Part shown: positions 18,082 through 29,960 of the stretch, one piece after another | Numbering within the stretch: the stretch's first letter is position 1 | How the letters are laid out: each line of letters starts with the position of its first letter | Origin: Tritrichomonas musculus | Lineage: Eukaryota; Parabasalia; Tritrichomonadida; Tritrichomonadidae | Direction: 5' to 3' | NCBI GenBank assembly: GCA_039105265.1 | Contig: JAPFFF010000055.1 | Location: 62,001-126,000, forward strand | Length of the DNA: 64,000 nucleotides | The notes under the pieces: generated by a model | Told to the model about the DNA's origin: nothing | Databases searched by the model: none | The model's input: the letters and a program-made list of their open reading frames with translations, nothing else | Program-made: the position numbers and the translations under genes

Positions 18082-21000
18082 TTAATCATAGCCTAAGCCT
18101 GGAAGTCCTTCTTTTGCAGCGAATTTTTGCAAGTGCTCAACTAATTCATCTGTAGTTTTCGGAATTATTTGTGTATTGGAGAAAACTTTTTGAGCCTCAA
18201 GATAATCTAATGCTGTTAGTCCGCTATTATCTTTAATATCTAAATCAACTTCAGAATCATGCTGAGTTTTGAGTATTTTAATGGCAACTGAAAATTCAAA
18301 TAATTGAGAAGCAAATATAAGAGGAGTACGTCCTTTACTGTCCTGGATATTTAAATCAAGTTGAGGATTACGAAGAAGGCTATCAACTAAACAGGATTTA
18401 TATTGAATCGCGACAAAAATAGGAGCAGAACCATCGCTGCCTTTTTTATTTATATCAATATTTGGAGCATTCATTATTAAATCAGCTATATCATTTAAAG
18501 TTGCTGCGATCATTAAAGGCGTCCATCCGATAATAGATGTTGAGCCAGAATTGGGATAATCAAATTCATTTCGTGTATCTTTTAATTTTAATATATTCCC
18601 ATGTATGAGACTAAAATCTTCTTGATATGGTTCATTTATATCAATGAAATTCGAACCAACAAAAAGAGCTGCAATATTTGGAGATTTGATTAATGATAAA
18701 AAGAATGCTTTTTTTGCCATCGAACGAATCGGATTAAATGATACATGATTTATGATCAATGATACATTATTAAAGCTTGACAAAGATACAGCAACAATTA
18801 GCAAAGATTCGCCATTTTGATTTATTTGATTAATATCATTATCGAGAAAATTTAATAATGAATTAATTAAAACAGCATTAGTTGAAGAAATAATATTAAA
18901 TAAAGCAAGTTTGACTTCTTGTTTATCAGGAGCAAATCTGTTATGTACTATAATTTGTTCCATGGTGCTAATAGCGCCAGATAAAGCACTTATGGTCAAT
19001 AATGATTGATTTCTAGGTGAAACTTTCTTATTGATATCAAAATCCAGATTCATAAGTAAAGTGATAATATCTTTGCTTTTTTCATTAGAAGAGGAAATCA
19101 TTATAGAAAGTGATTGAAGGATCATTTGTTCGTTTATCTTAAAAGGAGACTCGTCAGAGAGGAAAAATTTGACTAAATCTAATCGTCCATTTGAACATGA
19201 GCTTATAAAAATATTGTAAAATTCGATTTCATTAAACAAAGACTTTATTTGTTTTTGAGTAGATTTATCGTTATATTTATTGTTAATTTGAATAAGTTTG
19301 TTCAATATTAACGTAATTGTTTGAGCATCGCAAACTGTTGTCGCCATTGAAAGAGCTGATAAGTTAAGACCTGTATAAATTGATGATTCGAATTCTGGTC
19401 GAGAGAGAAGAATTTCAATTAAAGGAAGACAACCTGTTTCAATTGCTTCTCCAAGAATTGTTGTGCCTTGATAACAGTAATTAATATCGATTCCTTCAAA
19501 TTCGAGGAAGAAAACTGTCGGAGAAATGTCGAAATTATCATATGATGCTTGGATATTGAATCGAGGCATCAATCCTTTGTTTTTGTCTGATAAGGTTAAA
19601 TAATCATCATATTGATTAATAGGAATAGTACCATTTTCGTTTATATTGGTAGTATTTGAATAATAGATACAAAATGCAGCATTCATTTCCCATTTATATT
19701 GTTTTTCAGTACAAAATGGAGCAAGAAGTTTGATTATTTCAAAATTCCGTTTTCGGGCAGCAATTGTTAATGCTGTATCATGCGAACTATTATAAATATG
19801 AACATCAATTCCTGGTTTTGAAATCAGAAGTCGGACGATTTCAATGTTGTTTGTACGGGCTGCCTCACAAAGTGCGGTTCCCTCTCGAGTATTAGTATTT
19901 AAAAAGTCTGGACTTGTGTTTTTGCGTAACATTTCATCAACTACAGTGTAAAGGCCGTTTCGTGATGCGTGAATTAATGCATTCCCATTCACATTTGATA
20001 ATTCTACAAAAAGAAGAGCAATATCAATTTTATGTGAATCAATTGCGGTAATAATGAACTTTTCAGCAAGTTGATTTTTCATTGTATTTGTAAAGCTTGC
20101 AAACAAGAGTTTTATAATATCTGTCATGCCTTTTGACGAAAGCTCAGCAATCGTTGGCTTAATGCATTCGGGTTCAAGAGTTACTCCTTTACTTAACAAA
20201 AAGTTGCATATTTGAATTGATCCTATTCTAGCAGCTTCAGATAAAGTTTGAGTAAATTTGACCTTTTTAGGTCGATTGACAATCGGTATATTTTCTACTA
20301 ATTGAGATTGACGTTCATCTAAAAAGTTGTATATCATTTGAATTGATTCGTATTGATCATTTCTCGCTGCAATGCTGCAAATTCCATCAATATTGATGTT
20401 TGGTTCATCATTTTGGTGATTGATTATATAATCAAACTTGTTGGGAAAGTTTGTAAACAAAAATTCTAAAATTTCAGTTGACCCACTTGTTGCTGCTATA
20501 AAAAGAAGGTAGGGAAAATCGTTTTCAACATCAAAGTTGTATATTTCAACGAGTTTGTAAAATACATCAAAGTTGTGTTGATCAATAGACTCGTGAATTG
20601 CGATTTTTATGTCTTCAATAGCAATATTTGCGCCAGATTTATTAATCATATCAATTATTTTCAAACTTCCAAATTGAGATGCTGCTATTAAAGTCGTTGC
20701 TCTTCCTGTACAAGGGTCATATATAGCATCTCTTCCTGTAGAATTCAAAATTACTCGAAAGATGTCACTATATCCGTAAAAAGCTGCAGTTGTCAAAAGA
20801 ATGTTTGCTAAATAATTTTGTGGCGAATTCAATGATACGCCATTATCGATAATCAAAGCAAGCGCATTAACATTATTTGTTTCAGTTGTTGCATGAAAAC
20901 AATATCTTAAATATTCAGTTGTATCAGATTGATCAGATGCTAAGGAAATTAACCATTCAAAAATTCCATCACGATGATAGCTGCACGCTGCATATAAAAG

Positions 21001-21289
21001 ATAATCTTTATAACTTGTCTTGATTTTGCTTGTCATTATTGGTGTTCCTAAGCCGCTTGTTTTTGTGTTTATTATATTTTTTCTATATTTTTTGATTTGT
21101 GAGTAATGATAAGGATTATTTATCATATCATTATTGTCATTTTCTACATTTTCAAATCCTGGACGCAAAACTTGAATGCCTTTGAATGCTCGTCCTGGAA
21201 AATCTGTAATTATTGAAAAACTTCGAGATTTATTTTTTTGAAATATCATTTGATTTTGTGGTTGAAATGGAAAATTAAAATTGTTGTTA

Positions 21290-21323
<34 letters not shown>

Positions 21324-23028
21324 CTTTTTGGAATTCTGAACTCGGTTCTGAACTGAGTTTTTGTTCAATAATTCTGACGATTTCTGTATTACCACCAATA
21401 ACTGCGTTGATAAATGTTGATTGACTGATATCTGCTCCGTTTAAAACGAGATATTTAAAACAATTAACTGATCCATGAATTGCGGCATAATTGACTAATG
21501 TTAATTTTTCAATATTATCGAATTGGCACTGAGTGAGAAAGCGTTTTACATTGAAAGATTTTTGCACGACTTGCAGTTGTAACGAGTCCGGATCATCCAA
21601 CGATATTGAAATCGCCATTGGGTCAAGATTTTGCATTTTTTCGCGTGATTCGTAATATTCACTAAAATCATATGTTGCTGGATTATTGATTTTAAGGAAG
21701 TAGAAATCTTTTAATTTTGGGGAAATTAAATCAAAAATATACGGATAGTCAGTAAGGAGTTCTGGTAGAAAGAATAGAATTAGCATTGAATAATAAGTTT
21801 TTGTGTTGTTAATTTCGGTATATTGAAAGGTAATGAATTTAAGGATATTTTTAATGGGAATCAAGTTTTCTTTTGATAAAAAATAAACAAATTGACATAA
21901 TAAAATTGAATCATTTGATATTTTTAAAACAAAGTTTGTAAGAAATTCTAAAAATCTGGAATCTTTTTCAGAAAAGTGTTTGCAAATTTTTACCAGATTA
22001 TAGAGATGAGAATGACGATATGATGCAACAACAGCTATATTGCTAATTAACTCTTTTGTAAGTTCGAATGAAGATATCCATGCTGAATTTTCAATTTTAT
22101 TTATCGATGATACTAAATTTTCATCGGTTAAATTGAATAATAAATCCTGAAGATCTGTTAAATCTGAATTTTGATCAAATTCTGCATCTAATATTTGTTG
22201 TGAATATTCAAATTCCTTTGAAAAATTATTAATTATGTCAAGAAGAATTGGTATATCAAGATCATGAGCAAATTGAGTAACATAATCAATGTTTTGAGGT
22301 ATTATGTTTATTTTATGACCACTTAAAAAAGATTCTATTATTTTAAATTCTGAGTTATTATCATCATAAAAATATTCATAAGTTCGAATATTTGGGTCTT
22401 GGGTCAACAAATTTGAAAGAAAATTTGATAATGGAGCAAGAGTATAAGGGAAATGGTATTTTCCTTTTTTTGTTGTAATCTCAAAATTATCAGAAACGCT
22501 TTTCAGAAAATGAGCTACGCTTGATGGTGAAAGAGCAAGTTGAATTGTTTTTGTGTTTTTTCGATCTAAATATTGGTTTGAAATTGTAAAGCATGAAGGT
22601 AAAAAAAAACCTAGAATCTGGCTTAAAGAGAAAAAAAACTCTTTATATTTTTTTAAGTTTACTGATGCAATTTGTCCGTTACAAATATCGATAAATAATT
22701 GCATTTTATTATCAGGATCTTTGATATTGATGTCAAAAGATAGAATTTCGCCATTATTATTATTATTTTGTTGAGCTTTTAAAACTTTGGAGCACAACTG
22801 TTGTGCAACATCTTTGTTAACATAATAGCTTTTTTCGTTTACGTTAAATTTAAATTGTCGTGGGATTTTTGATAAGAGATCCAACGAGTTTTCTGCATTG
22901 GCAGGATCAGATCTCAGAATACTATTTCCTAATTTGGAAAATTTCTGAATATGTTCGATTATCATTAAATTGTTTTTTTGATACATACTTAGAGAAAAGA
23001 AGAAATTTTTAAAATTTTTAAATTTCAT
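18082..23028 (-). CDS. Large ankyrin-repeat protein (1,648 aa)
   Basis: An uninterrupted 1,648-codon frame. The first ~500 residues form helical domains, possibly two divergent BTB-like modules (FKFNVNEKSYYVNKDVAQQL near 60-80; a similar block reads GKYHFPYTLAPLSNFLSNLL). From about residue 510 to the end are degenerate ankyrin repeats (NYAAIHGSVNCFKYLVLNGA, EGTALCEAARTNNIEIVRLL, GWTPLMIAATLNDIADLI, GRTPLIFASQLFEFSVAI). A poly-Asn run of about 15 lies near residue 576. An alternative start is Met15 (MYQKNN), before the better-conserved sequence. Proteins of this plan (N-terminal helical region plus many ankyrins) form a large trichomonad family of unknown role, and no enzymatic motif is present. 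Confidence 0.9.
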
Positions 23029-23285
23029 TGACAGTTTTTGAGCATACTCAAATAAAAAGTTGATTCATTGATTATTCAATGAATGACATTTCAAGATAAA
23101 ATCAGAAGAATTTAAATTCATATTTATATTTTCAAAAGGAGGTATATAAATATTTATCTTTTTTTTACCCACTTATCTCCAAATCCATTGGATAAGTGGA
23201 TAATTATTTTTAATTACTAGTAAAAAAACTAAATCTGAAATAAATATAAAATACAATATTTATTTATTATTCAAAAATATCAAGT
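23029..23285. promoter_or_regulatory. Upstream region of the large ankyrin gene, with a 9-bp dyad
   Basis: Lies between the ankyrin start and the AP-2 mu stop, both on the minus strand. It contains a perfect inverted repeat, CCACTTATC (23169-23177) with GATAAGTGG (23191-23199), about 150 nt upstream of the ankyrin start. It could be an operator-like site or the 3' end hairpin of AP-2 mu. Confidence 0.25.
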
Positions 23286-24587
23286 TTATATCATTCTAAC
23301 CTCAAATTTGCCTGCTCTCGTTCTATAACGAATATATCTATCTATATGATAATTGCTTTTTTCAACAATTGTCATATATCTGAGAGATAATCCTGTTGCT
23401 GAAAACATTACAATAGAAAACTCTGCAGAAATTGGCTCTGTCAATTTTGTAGATGCATCTTTCTTGACTGAAGCCAAACAGTGCACTAGGCATGAAATTT
23501 CATATTGTGCTGCTCCTGGGAAATGTCCAACTCTCCACAAGACTGAATTTTTAGACATTACATATTTAGCATCTCCTGTAGGAGCAACTATTTTGACTTT
23601 TGATGTGTTACTTGGCATTGGAATTGCTAAAATAAAAGGATGAGCCATTAGGTTAGAATTAAATTCTGATTTTACAACTACCTTTACTTCAGTTTGTCCA
23701 ACTCCAACTTCTCGAACCATTGGAGTTATAGAAAAAGGTATTTTGATATTGTTTGTCTTTCGGTATCTCATTAGTTCAAACTCACCATCTGGTGGAATAA
23801 ATGTTATTGCTCTGTCTTTTGCAAAGTTTGATAAGCGAACGCATTGATGAAAAACCATGTCATCAACATCAACTGCTGTTGTTGTTCCAACAAATGGTAC
23901 ATCTTGTTTTTTTTGCTCGGAATCCATAGAAACTTTATCATTAAATCCAATTTTGCATTCAGGCATTCCTGATAAATGAACTTTCAAAATAATGGAACCA
24001 TCAACAACAGAATCTAAAATTTTCCCAGTTGATGAGATTAGTGTTGAAACCTTTTCTCCAACATCAACCAAAACTTCATTTACTTTGTGGCGAATATTAG
24101 GAGGTCGCCAGGTAATGGCTCCTGTCGCAGCAATTGTAACTTGTTGATTGTTAATAGCGCTTTTAACTGATGGTGGCTTACGATGTGTAAGTAAACGTAA
24201 AATTTCAATATCTGTAGCTTGCGGATAACCTGCATCAACCATTTCATCAAGTAACTCAATAATTTCAGGTGCATTAAGTTTTATTTGATTCTGGTTTACT
24301 TCTGGTAATCCTAAAATCGTCTGAAAAATTTCAGGTAATCGCTCAAGGAACTCAAAGATAAGAGCAGCGTTGGCATTTTTTCTTGTCATTGCAACGTAAT
24401 ATACTTCGTTATGATATACATGAAGAAATGAAATGTGATTAATTAATGTTGCTGGTGATTTTAATTCGTTAGCAGCAATAACACTAATTCGATAATCTTC
24501 CAAAGCATTTTTATCAAAATCATTTAAATATCGTCTAATGGCTAATAAATCGCCCGTTCTGTTAAGGATGCAAACTGCAGTAATCAT
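23286..24587 (-). CDS. AP2M1: AP-2 complex mu (medium) subunit
   Basis: 433 aa, the usual length of AP mu chains. The N-terminal longin-like domain (1-140) includes FEFLERLPEIF and ELLDEMVDAGYPQATDIEIL, matching AP-2 mu ELLDEILDFGYPQNSE. The C-terminal mu-homology domain (about 165-433) includes VDVGEKVSTLIS, LSGMPECKIGFNDK, TFHQCVRL-like VFHQCVRLSNFAKDRAITFI and PPDGEFELMRYR. It fits AP-2 mu better than AP-1 mu (SGMPECK and FIPPDGEFELMRYR). Family knowledge: it recognises Yxx-phi cargo signals and phosphoinositides during clathrin endocytosis at the plasma membrane. It is transcribed divergently from the importin gene across 304 bp. Confidence 0.93.
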   Translation of the reverse strand: MITAVCILNRTGDLLAIRRYLNDFDKNALEDYRISVIAANELKSPATLINHISFLHVYHNEVYYVAMTRKNANAALIFEFLERLPEIFQTILGLPEVNQNQIKLNAPEIIELLDEMVDAGYPQATDIEILRLLTHRKPPSVKSAINNQQVTIAATGAITWRPPNIRHKVNEVLVDVGEKVSTLISSTGKILDSVVDGSIILKVHLSGMPECKIGFNDKVSMDSEQKKQDVPFVGTTTAVDVDDMVFHQCVRLSNFAKDRAITFIPPDGEFELMRYRKTNNIKIPFSITPMVREVGVGQTEVKVVVKSEFNSNLMAHPFILAIPMPSNTSKVKIVAPTGDAKYVMSKNSVLWRVGHFPGAAQYEISCLVHCLASVKKDASTKLTEPISAEFSIVMFSATGLSLRYMTIVEKSNYHIDRYIRYRTRAGKFEVRMI

Positions 24588-24891
24588 TTTGTTTTATACA
24601 ATGAAACTAAATTATCAATTTGATTTCAATTTTTTTTTTTTTTGATCGTTGACAGTCTTAATTTAAATTTCATTTGCCAACTATCAATTTTTCTATCAGT
24701 TTACGATCAAATTTTCAAATAAAATCAAATTTTTGAAAATCAAATTTTCATGGTATTTGTTTTGATTTTATTGTTGAAAAATTAAGAAACTCTTTAATTT
24801 GTTTTGTTTTGAAAATGTAATCAGAAAAAATTGATTTTTATGTTTAGGCACAATTTTTCATTCATTTTTTGATTTATATTCCTAGTCCAAT
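24588..24891. promoter_or_regulatory. Divergent promoter region, AP-2 mu / importin
   Basis: The 304 bp between the two start codons hold no gene. They contain repeated ATTTTGAAAAT/AATCAAATTTT-type motifs (about 24,715-24,750), so a shared bidirectional promoter is likely. Confidence 0.4.
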
Positions 24892-27800
24892 ATGGAACTA
24901 GATGCTGATAGTGTTATTAACCTCATTCTTCAAATTCGTGATCCCCAAACCGTAAACGAAGCTACAAATCATATCCTTCAATTTCTTCGTATACCTCAAT
25001 CAATAAATATTTTATTTCAAATAATTTCCAATCCGGAAAATATTGAATATGTGGATCAATTTACTATTCTTAGTATTTCACAATATTGTGAAATTAATAG
25101 AGAGTTTATTAACCATGATTTACTTAATTTCATACGATCAAACTTACTTCAAATTTTAATTGGTATCAAAAAAGAATCTTATTTGCCAATTTTATTAAGA
25201 ACAATCTCAGTTGTTATAAACCTCTTCCCATCAAGTTGGCCTGAAATTCAAGAGTACGCTTTTTCTGCTTTTGATCCTTCTACAATTATTATTCGTGTTG
25301 AACTTCTTTCTATGTTAATTACTTACCTTCCGGAAGAAACAGTATTAAATCAATTGGGCGTTTTTATTCAACTCTTACAAGCAGTTTATCAATCAGATAA
25401 TATGAATCTTCAATGTACCTCAGTTTTTTTAGCTGTAAAAATTGCTGAAAAAACTCAAAATATTCAACTTGTTTCTCAACTTCGTCCTTACATTTCAAAT
25501 CTTCTTAAAAATGTTATTCTTAATAGCGATTATGATTCAAACTTGCTTAATCAAATATTAAATCCAATTGATGAAGTAAAAAGTCTTGATTTTGATTTAA
25601 TTGATGTAAATTTTGTAATTGATTTAACAATAAACAGCATCAGTGCTAAAGAAATGCCTCTATATTTTAAAATTCAAATAAATAACCTTACTTCACTTTG
25701 TTTACGGCATTTAGAATGCACAATTCCATATGATAAGTTACGGCATATATTAATTAATGAATTTAGTTTATCTATACAATTATATGCAAACGAAAAAGAA
25801 GATCAAACAAATTCATGGATTTATGAAGTTGGTAATGTTATAGATTGTATATTTTACCGTATGACAAGCCAGCAAGTAATTCAAAATGTTAAAAGCAATT
25901 TTTACGCGTACTATCAAAATCCTATTGAAGGAATTCGTTTTTTTCAACTAATATTATTGCATGAATTAATAATGACAGAATTGCCCAATATTGAAAATTT
26001 ATTAATTGAGTCATTCCCTCACGTTTTATGCCTTTTGGAAGACCCATCGCCTCGAGTTCGCAATTTCTCTGCTGTAGTCCTTGGGCATATTTCGCCATTT
26101 ATCAAAAGCCATATAATTGATGAACTAGTAGATATTTTAGAAATAGTTAATCGATTTATATTGATAAATAAAAGTGAATCAGGTACATTTTTATTAAAAT
26201 CAGTCATCAATTGTTCAAATAATACCGACGAATTTATAGAATATGAATACAAGTTTGTTAAAGAGATTCTCACTTCATCCAATCTTTTTATATGCCAAGA
26301 TTCAATGGATATATTGACTGTATTATTCGAAAAATCAAAACTACGATTTGTAACTATTGATGAAGACGCTTACATTTTATCAGCCAAACTGATCAAAATA
26401 GATCCTTCGCGATATTCTCCACTTCTCATTTTTCTTTCGAATATATTGTCTAAAGATAAAAGACTTCAGAATAGTATTCCTGAATTTATTTCATTACTTA
26501 TTTCAGGATTAAATTCGCAAGATTATGAAATAATTAATAATTCACTGTATGCTATTCAATTTTATTTTAATAATTATCCAAAGGATGAGCAAGGATCAGA
26601 ATTATCAATTCAATTATCAAAAGAATTATTTCCATCTTTAAAAATGATTTTTGAACTTCCAAATGATGACAATTTTACATACTCTTTGAAAGGTTCTAGT
26701 ATTCTTTCAATTGTCTCGTTTCTAAATGCAACAAAAGTCGACAATAATCTGCTAAATTTCTTTTTCCAATGTGTAAATAATTTTTTATCAATAGATAATG
26801 ACATTATGGGTTATTCGTTGGTGAAAAGTAATTTGCTGTTATTTGCCTTAGCAAGCAAAAATGATGAATTGTCAGATCTGATTGTGAATAACGAATGCAT
26901 TCAAAATATTGTCAAGGCGCTAATTTTGAAAATTATTACAGCATTTAAAGACAGAGTTTCTATTGAAAAATTTTTAATTGGTTTTATTAGCGAAGCTATA
27001 ACAAAATTTGGATTTCAAAAAATTCAGATCAATCCAAATGAGATCGCACAATATATCCTTGATAGGTTAAAATATTATACTAATTTTAATACATCTGATA
27101 AAAAAACCATTAAAGCAATTAGTCAAGCAATTGCCACTATAATCATTTATAATCCTGATAGAGAGCCAAATTCGCAAATTATTAAAGTATTTATGCCTTA
27201 TTTGGAGAATTTATTAAATGATCAACTGAATCCAAGTCATCAAGTTATCGCAGTTAATTCTTTTACATTTATATTGAGTAATGCCAGCTCTCTTTCATTG
27301 TTTGATCAGTCATTTTTTGATCAATTAATTCAAAAAATGATTTCTTTCATTTCTGACATTAATTATAAATTGGTAAAAAGCGCATGTAAATTCCTTATTT
27401 CTGTTATGAAAATAGCTAAAGATCGAATAATTCCAGTAACTCAATTGATTTTGAGTTCTCTTTTCGAACGATTTAAGTCTATCCAAGATCGCCAATATCA
27501 ATCAGTTTCATTAAGTGAAATTTTAATGATTACTATTAGTCACTTCCAAAAAATTTTCGTTGATAGCATTCCTGCTGATCAATTTTTAAGGGAGCTTTTA
27601 TCTGTTTTACCATTAACAAATAAAGTTAAATATGCTGACTTTATCTACTCTATAACAAATTCGTTACAGTTATTTGTAAAAGATAATCCTGATTTATGTA
27701 AAGGATTATACAGAGTTTACGTTCTCGTAATTAGTGATCGAAATAGAGAATCCTTATTCATTTCTCGTTATCTTCTTGATTTATTAGCATATTTTATAAG

Positions 27801-28005
27801 CCAGAATGATGGACTCTTTTCTTGCAATGAAGAAAAGATTCAATTTATAGCTCAAATATTCGGTAATGATGAATTAGCGTATCAAAACTTTAATATTATG
27901 TATCCTATTTATTTGGAAGAGGGAATTCTTCTTGCTAACCCATCCGTAAATGATGGTGATAACCAAATTATTGATTTGACTGGAGAACAATATGATTTTA
28001 GTTAG
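24892..28005 (+). CDS. Importin-beta family nuclear transport receptor
   Basis: 1,037 aa made almost wholly of helical HEAT-type repeats. Diagnostic features are the N-terminal DPQTVNEATNHILQFLRIPQ block, typical of importin-beta N-terminal helices, the PSPRVRNFSAVVLGHISPFI repeat near 380-400, and a length close to importin-4/5 (Kap123/Kap121). Beyond the fold the sequence is very divergent, so the paralogue cannot be named with certainty. The acidic C-terminus ends IIDLTGEQYDFS. Family knowledge: these receptors bind Ran-GTP and carry ribosomal proteins or histones into the nucleus. One uninterrupted exon. Confidence 0.78.
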   Translation: MELDADSVINLILQIRDPQTVNEATNHILQFLRIPQSINILFQIISNPENIEYVDQFTILSISQYCEINREFINHDLLNFIRSNLLQILIGIKKESYLPILLRTISVVINLFPSSWPEIQEYAFSAFDPSTIIIRVELLSMLITYLPEETVLNQLGVFIQLLQAVYQSDNMNLQCTSVFLAVKIAEKTQNIQLVSQLRPYISNLLKNVILNSDYDSNLLNQILNPIDEVKSLDFDLIDVNFVIDLTINSISAKEMPLYFKIQINNLTSLCLRHLECTIPYDKLRHILINEFSLSIQLYANEKEDQTNSWIYEVGNVIDCIFYRMTSQQVIQNVKSNFYAYYQNPIEGIRFFQLILLHELIMTELPNIENLLIESFPHVLCLLEDPSPRVRNFSAVVLGHISPFIKSHIIDELVDILEIVNRFILINKSESGTFLLKSVINCSNNTDEFIEYEYKFVKEILTSSNLFICQDSMDILTVLFEKSKLRFVTIDEDAYILSAKLIKIDPSRYSPLLIFLSNILSKDKRLQNSIPEFISLLISGLNSQDYEIINNSLYAIQFYFNNYPKDEQGSELSIQLSKELFPSLKMIFELPNDDNFTYSLKGSSILSIVSFLNATKVDNNLLNFFFQCVNNFLSIDNDIMGYSLVKSNLLLFALASKNDELSDLIVNNECIQNIVKALILKIITAFKDRVSIEKFLIGFISEAITKFGFQKIQINPNEIAQYILDRLKYYTNFNTSDKKTIKAISQAIATIIIYNPDREPNSQIIKVFMPYLENLLNDQLNPSHQVIAVNSFTFILSNASSLSLFDQSFFDQLIQKMISFISDINYKLVKSACKFLISVMKIAKDRIIPVTQLILSSLFERFKSIQDRQYQSVSLSEILMITISHFQKIFVDSIPADQFLRELLSVLPLTNKVKYADFIYSITNSLQLFVKDNPDLCKGLYRVYVLVISDRNRESLFISRYLLDLLAYFISQNDGLFSCNEEKIQFIAQIFGNDELAYQNFNIMYPIYLEEGILLANPSVNDGDNQIIDLTGEQYDFS

Positions 28006-28210
28006 GCTAGAATATAATTTTACTAAATCGTAATTGTTTGAATGCTGGAAAGGTATACGAGAATAAGAATATAACGCGATATTGTCAAAAGAATTGATGA
28101 TCAATATTGGATTTATAATATATTATAAATTATATCAAAACTTTTTGTAAGATTTTATAAATACGTTATTTAATAATTTCACTTTTTCATATATTAATTT
28201 ATTTAAACAA

Positions 28211-29626
28211 ATGTCAGCTCATGAAATGATGCAGCAAACGCAGGATGTTGATATATTGAATAAAATTCTAGAAATGAATGCTTTAACACAAGATGAACAG
28301 CAAATGGTTCATCTTGTTAAAAAACATTATTTTGAAAATGGTTTAATTGCGCGTCAGTTAGCAAAACAAGTTCAAATCATTACGAGAAATATGCAAAATG
28401 TTCAAATTTTATGTCAAGGAGATGCAGCTTTTGAACAGGAATTGACAACTCAGGTTAATGAAGCTAAAACCGTTCTTCAAGGTATTCAGAGTCGTATAGC
28501 TCCACTTGCAGAATTAAAAGAAAAGTATGGTCAAATGTTAAAAGAATGTGAAAAGTTAACCCAAGACCAGCAAAATGAGGAGTTGGCGTTAAGAAGAATT
28601 CAAAATAAGACAGATCAACTTCATGAAGAATTAGCCAAAACTCAAAAAGAGTTGAATAAAAACAAAGATTCTATGAATTTTAAAGAAGCTGTACATCAGC
28701 ATCTTAAAAAAAATCTTGCATCTCGAAAGCAAGCTATTAATATATGGAAAACTAACCGAGAAGAAATTATGCAAAAGTTTCAAACAGATGGTGCAAATTT
28801 AAAATTAGAGAAACAGAGAAAACAACAACAGATTGATCGTTTAACAATGAAAGCAGGGCGCCTAAGACAGCAGCTCACAGAAACAAAGCAAAGAATAGAT
28901 GCTGAAAAATCAAAATTCGAATCGCAAGTTCTTGACTGGAGAGAACGAACAAGACAAGCAACACAGCGTAGAAATGACGTATATGAAACATATCAAAAGG
29001 GAGAAATGGAAAAAAGACTTCTTCAAAGTCAGATGCAGCGACATTCAGAAAAGCATAAGCTTGTTTCAAGGCGAGCTGAAGAATCCAAAACTGAATTAAA
29101 TCAAACTATTGAACAAATCGAAGAAACGCAAAATCGAATCTCTGAATACGCCTCTGTTCCAGAATCACATATAAATACTGTTAAAGCTCTTCAAAACGAA
29201 AATCATTCACTTAAAGCAGAAATCGATCAACTCACAAAAGATGAAAAAGAAGCTCATGAACAAGCTGACAAATTACGAGCTGAATATGCAGAGCTTGAAA
29301 GAATGGATGCTGCTGCAAGAAGAAAAAAGATGGAAAGGCAGCAAAGATCTCTTCGTGAATCTCTTGAAAAAATTGATGGAGCAGTAACTGCAGCTGAATC
29401 ATCATACACTTGCTTTGAATGCTTGAAACCTGTTAAAAATCCAATGACTTTTGTTCCTTGTGGACACTCTGTTTGCCGATCCCATGGAAAGCATACTGAT
29501 GATATGCTTGTTTGTCCTGAATGCAAACTCCCATGTGACACTGTTTTTGCAAATATGACAATTCCTGATTTATTATCCAAAATGCAATTCTTACATTCAC
29601 TCATATCTACAGTAATTGAAAATTAA
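28211..29626 (+). CDS. Coiled-coil protein with C-terminal RING-like zinc finger
   Basis: 471 aa. Residues about 95-395 are almost continuous coiled coil (for example LKLEKQRKQQQIDRLTMKAG, LERMDAAARRKKMERQQRSL). Residues about 400-450 form a Cys/His cluster, CFEC-(x)-FVPCGHSVCRSHGKH-(x)-CPECKLPC, with RING-type spacing. Family knowledge: such an arrangement is typical of E3 ubiquitin ligases that dimerise by the coil, but no specific orthologue was recognised. Its coil is preceded by a short helical N-terminus (MSAHEMMQQTQDVDI). The gene lies about 205 bp after the importin gene on the same strand. Confidence 0.8.
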   Translation: MSAHEMMQQTQDVDILNKILEMNALTQDEQQMVHLVKKHYFENGLIARQLAKQVQIITRNMQNVQILCQGDAAFEQELTTQVNEAKTVLQGIQSRIAPLAELKEKYGQMLKECEKLTQDQQNEELALRRIQNKTDQLHEELAKTQKELNKNKDSMNFKEAVHQHLKKNLASRKQAINIWKTNREEIMQKFQTDGANLKLEKQRKQQQIDRLTMKAGRLRQQLTETKQRIDAEKSKFESQVLDWRERTRQATQRRNDVYETYQKGEMEKRLLQSQMQRHSEKHKLVSRRAEESKTELNQTIEQIEETQNRISEYASVPESHINTVKALQNENHSLKAEIDQLTKDEKEAHEQADKLRAEYAELERMDAAARRKKMERQQRSLRESLEKIDGAVTAAESSYTCFECLKPVKNPMTFVPCGHSVCRSHGKHTDDMLVCPECKLPCDTVFANMTIPDLLSKMQFLHSLISTVIEN

Positions 29627-29960
29627 GAATTGTCGCCTAAACTTTTATTTGTTTGTTTAAATGTTTTTAATTATAAATAATATTAAATATTACAAATTTA
29701 AAAAAAAATATCTAACAAAATATGTCTTTTTCATGAGATATGGTTCAAATCATTTTGATTGGATGTTGTGTCAAGTAGAATTAGTTTTCACGCCTAAAGA
29801 ATCATGCTATTTATTTCAAAAATTAAGCATCTTGATATGATGTGTCTATTATATAAAATATCAGAATATCAAATAATTTTGTAAATGCAATTTTAAAATA
29901 TTTGATGAAAATCATTATTTTAAATTGAATGAGTTTCTCAAATTTTGATATAAGATTTTA
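29627..29960. other. Intergenic
   Basis: A/T-rich DNA between the RING gene and the nucleosidase gene. No gene, hairpin or repeat of note. Confidence 0.5.
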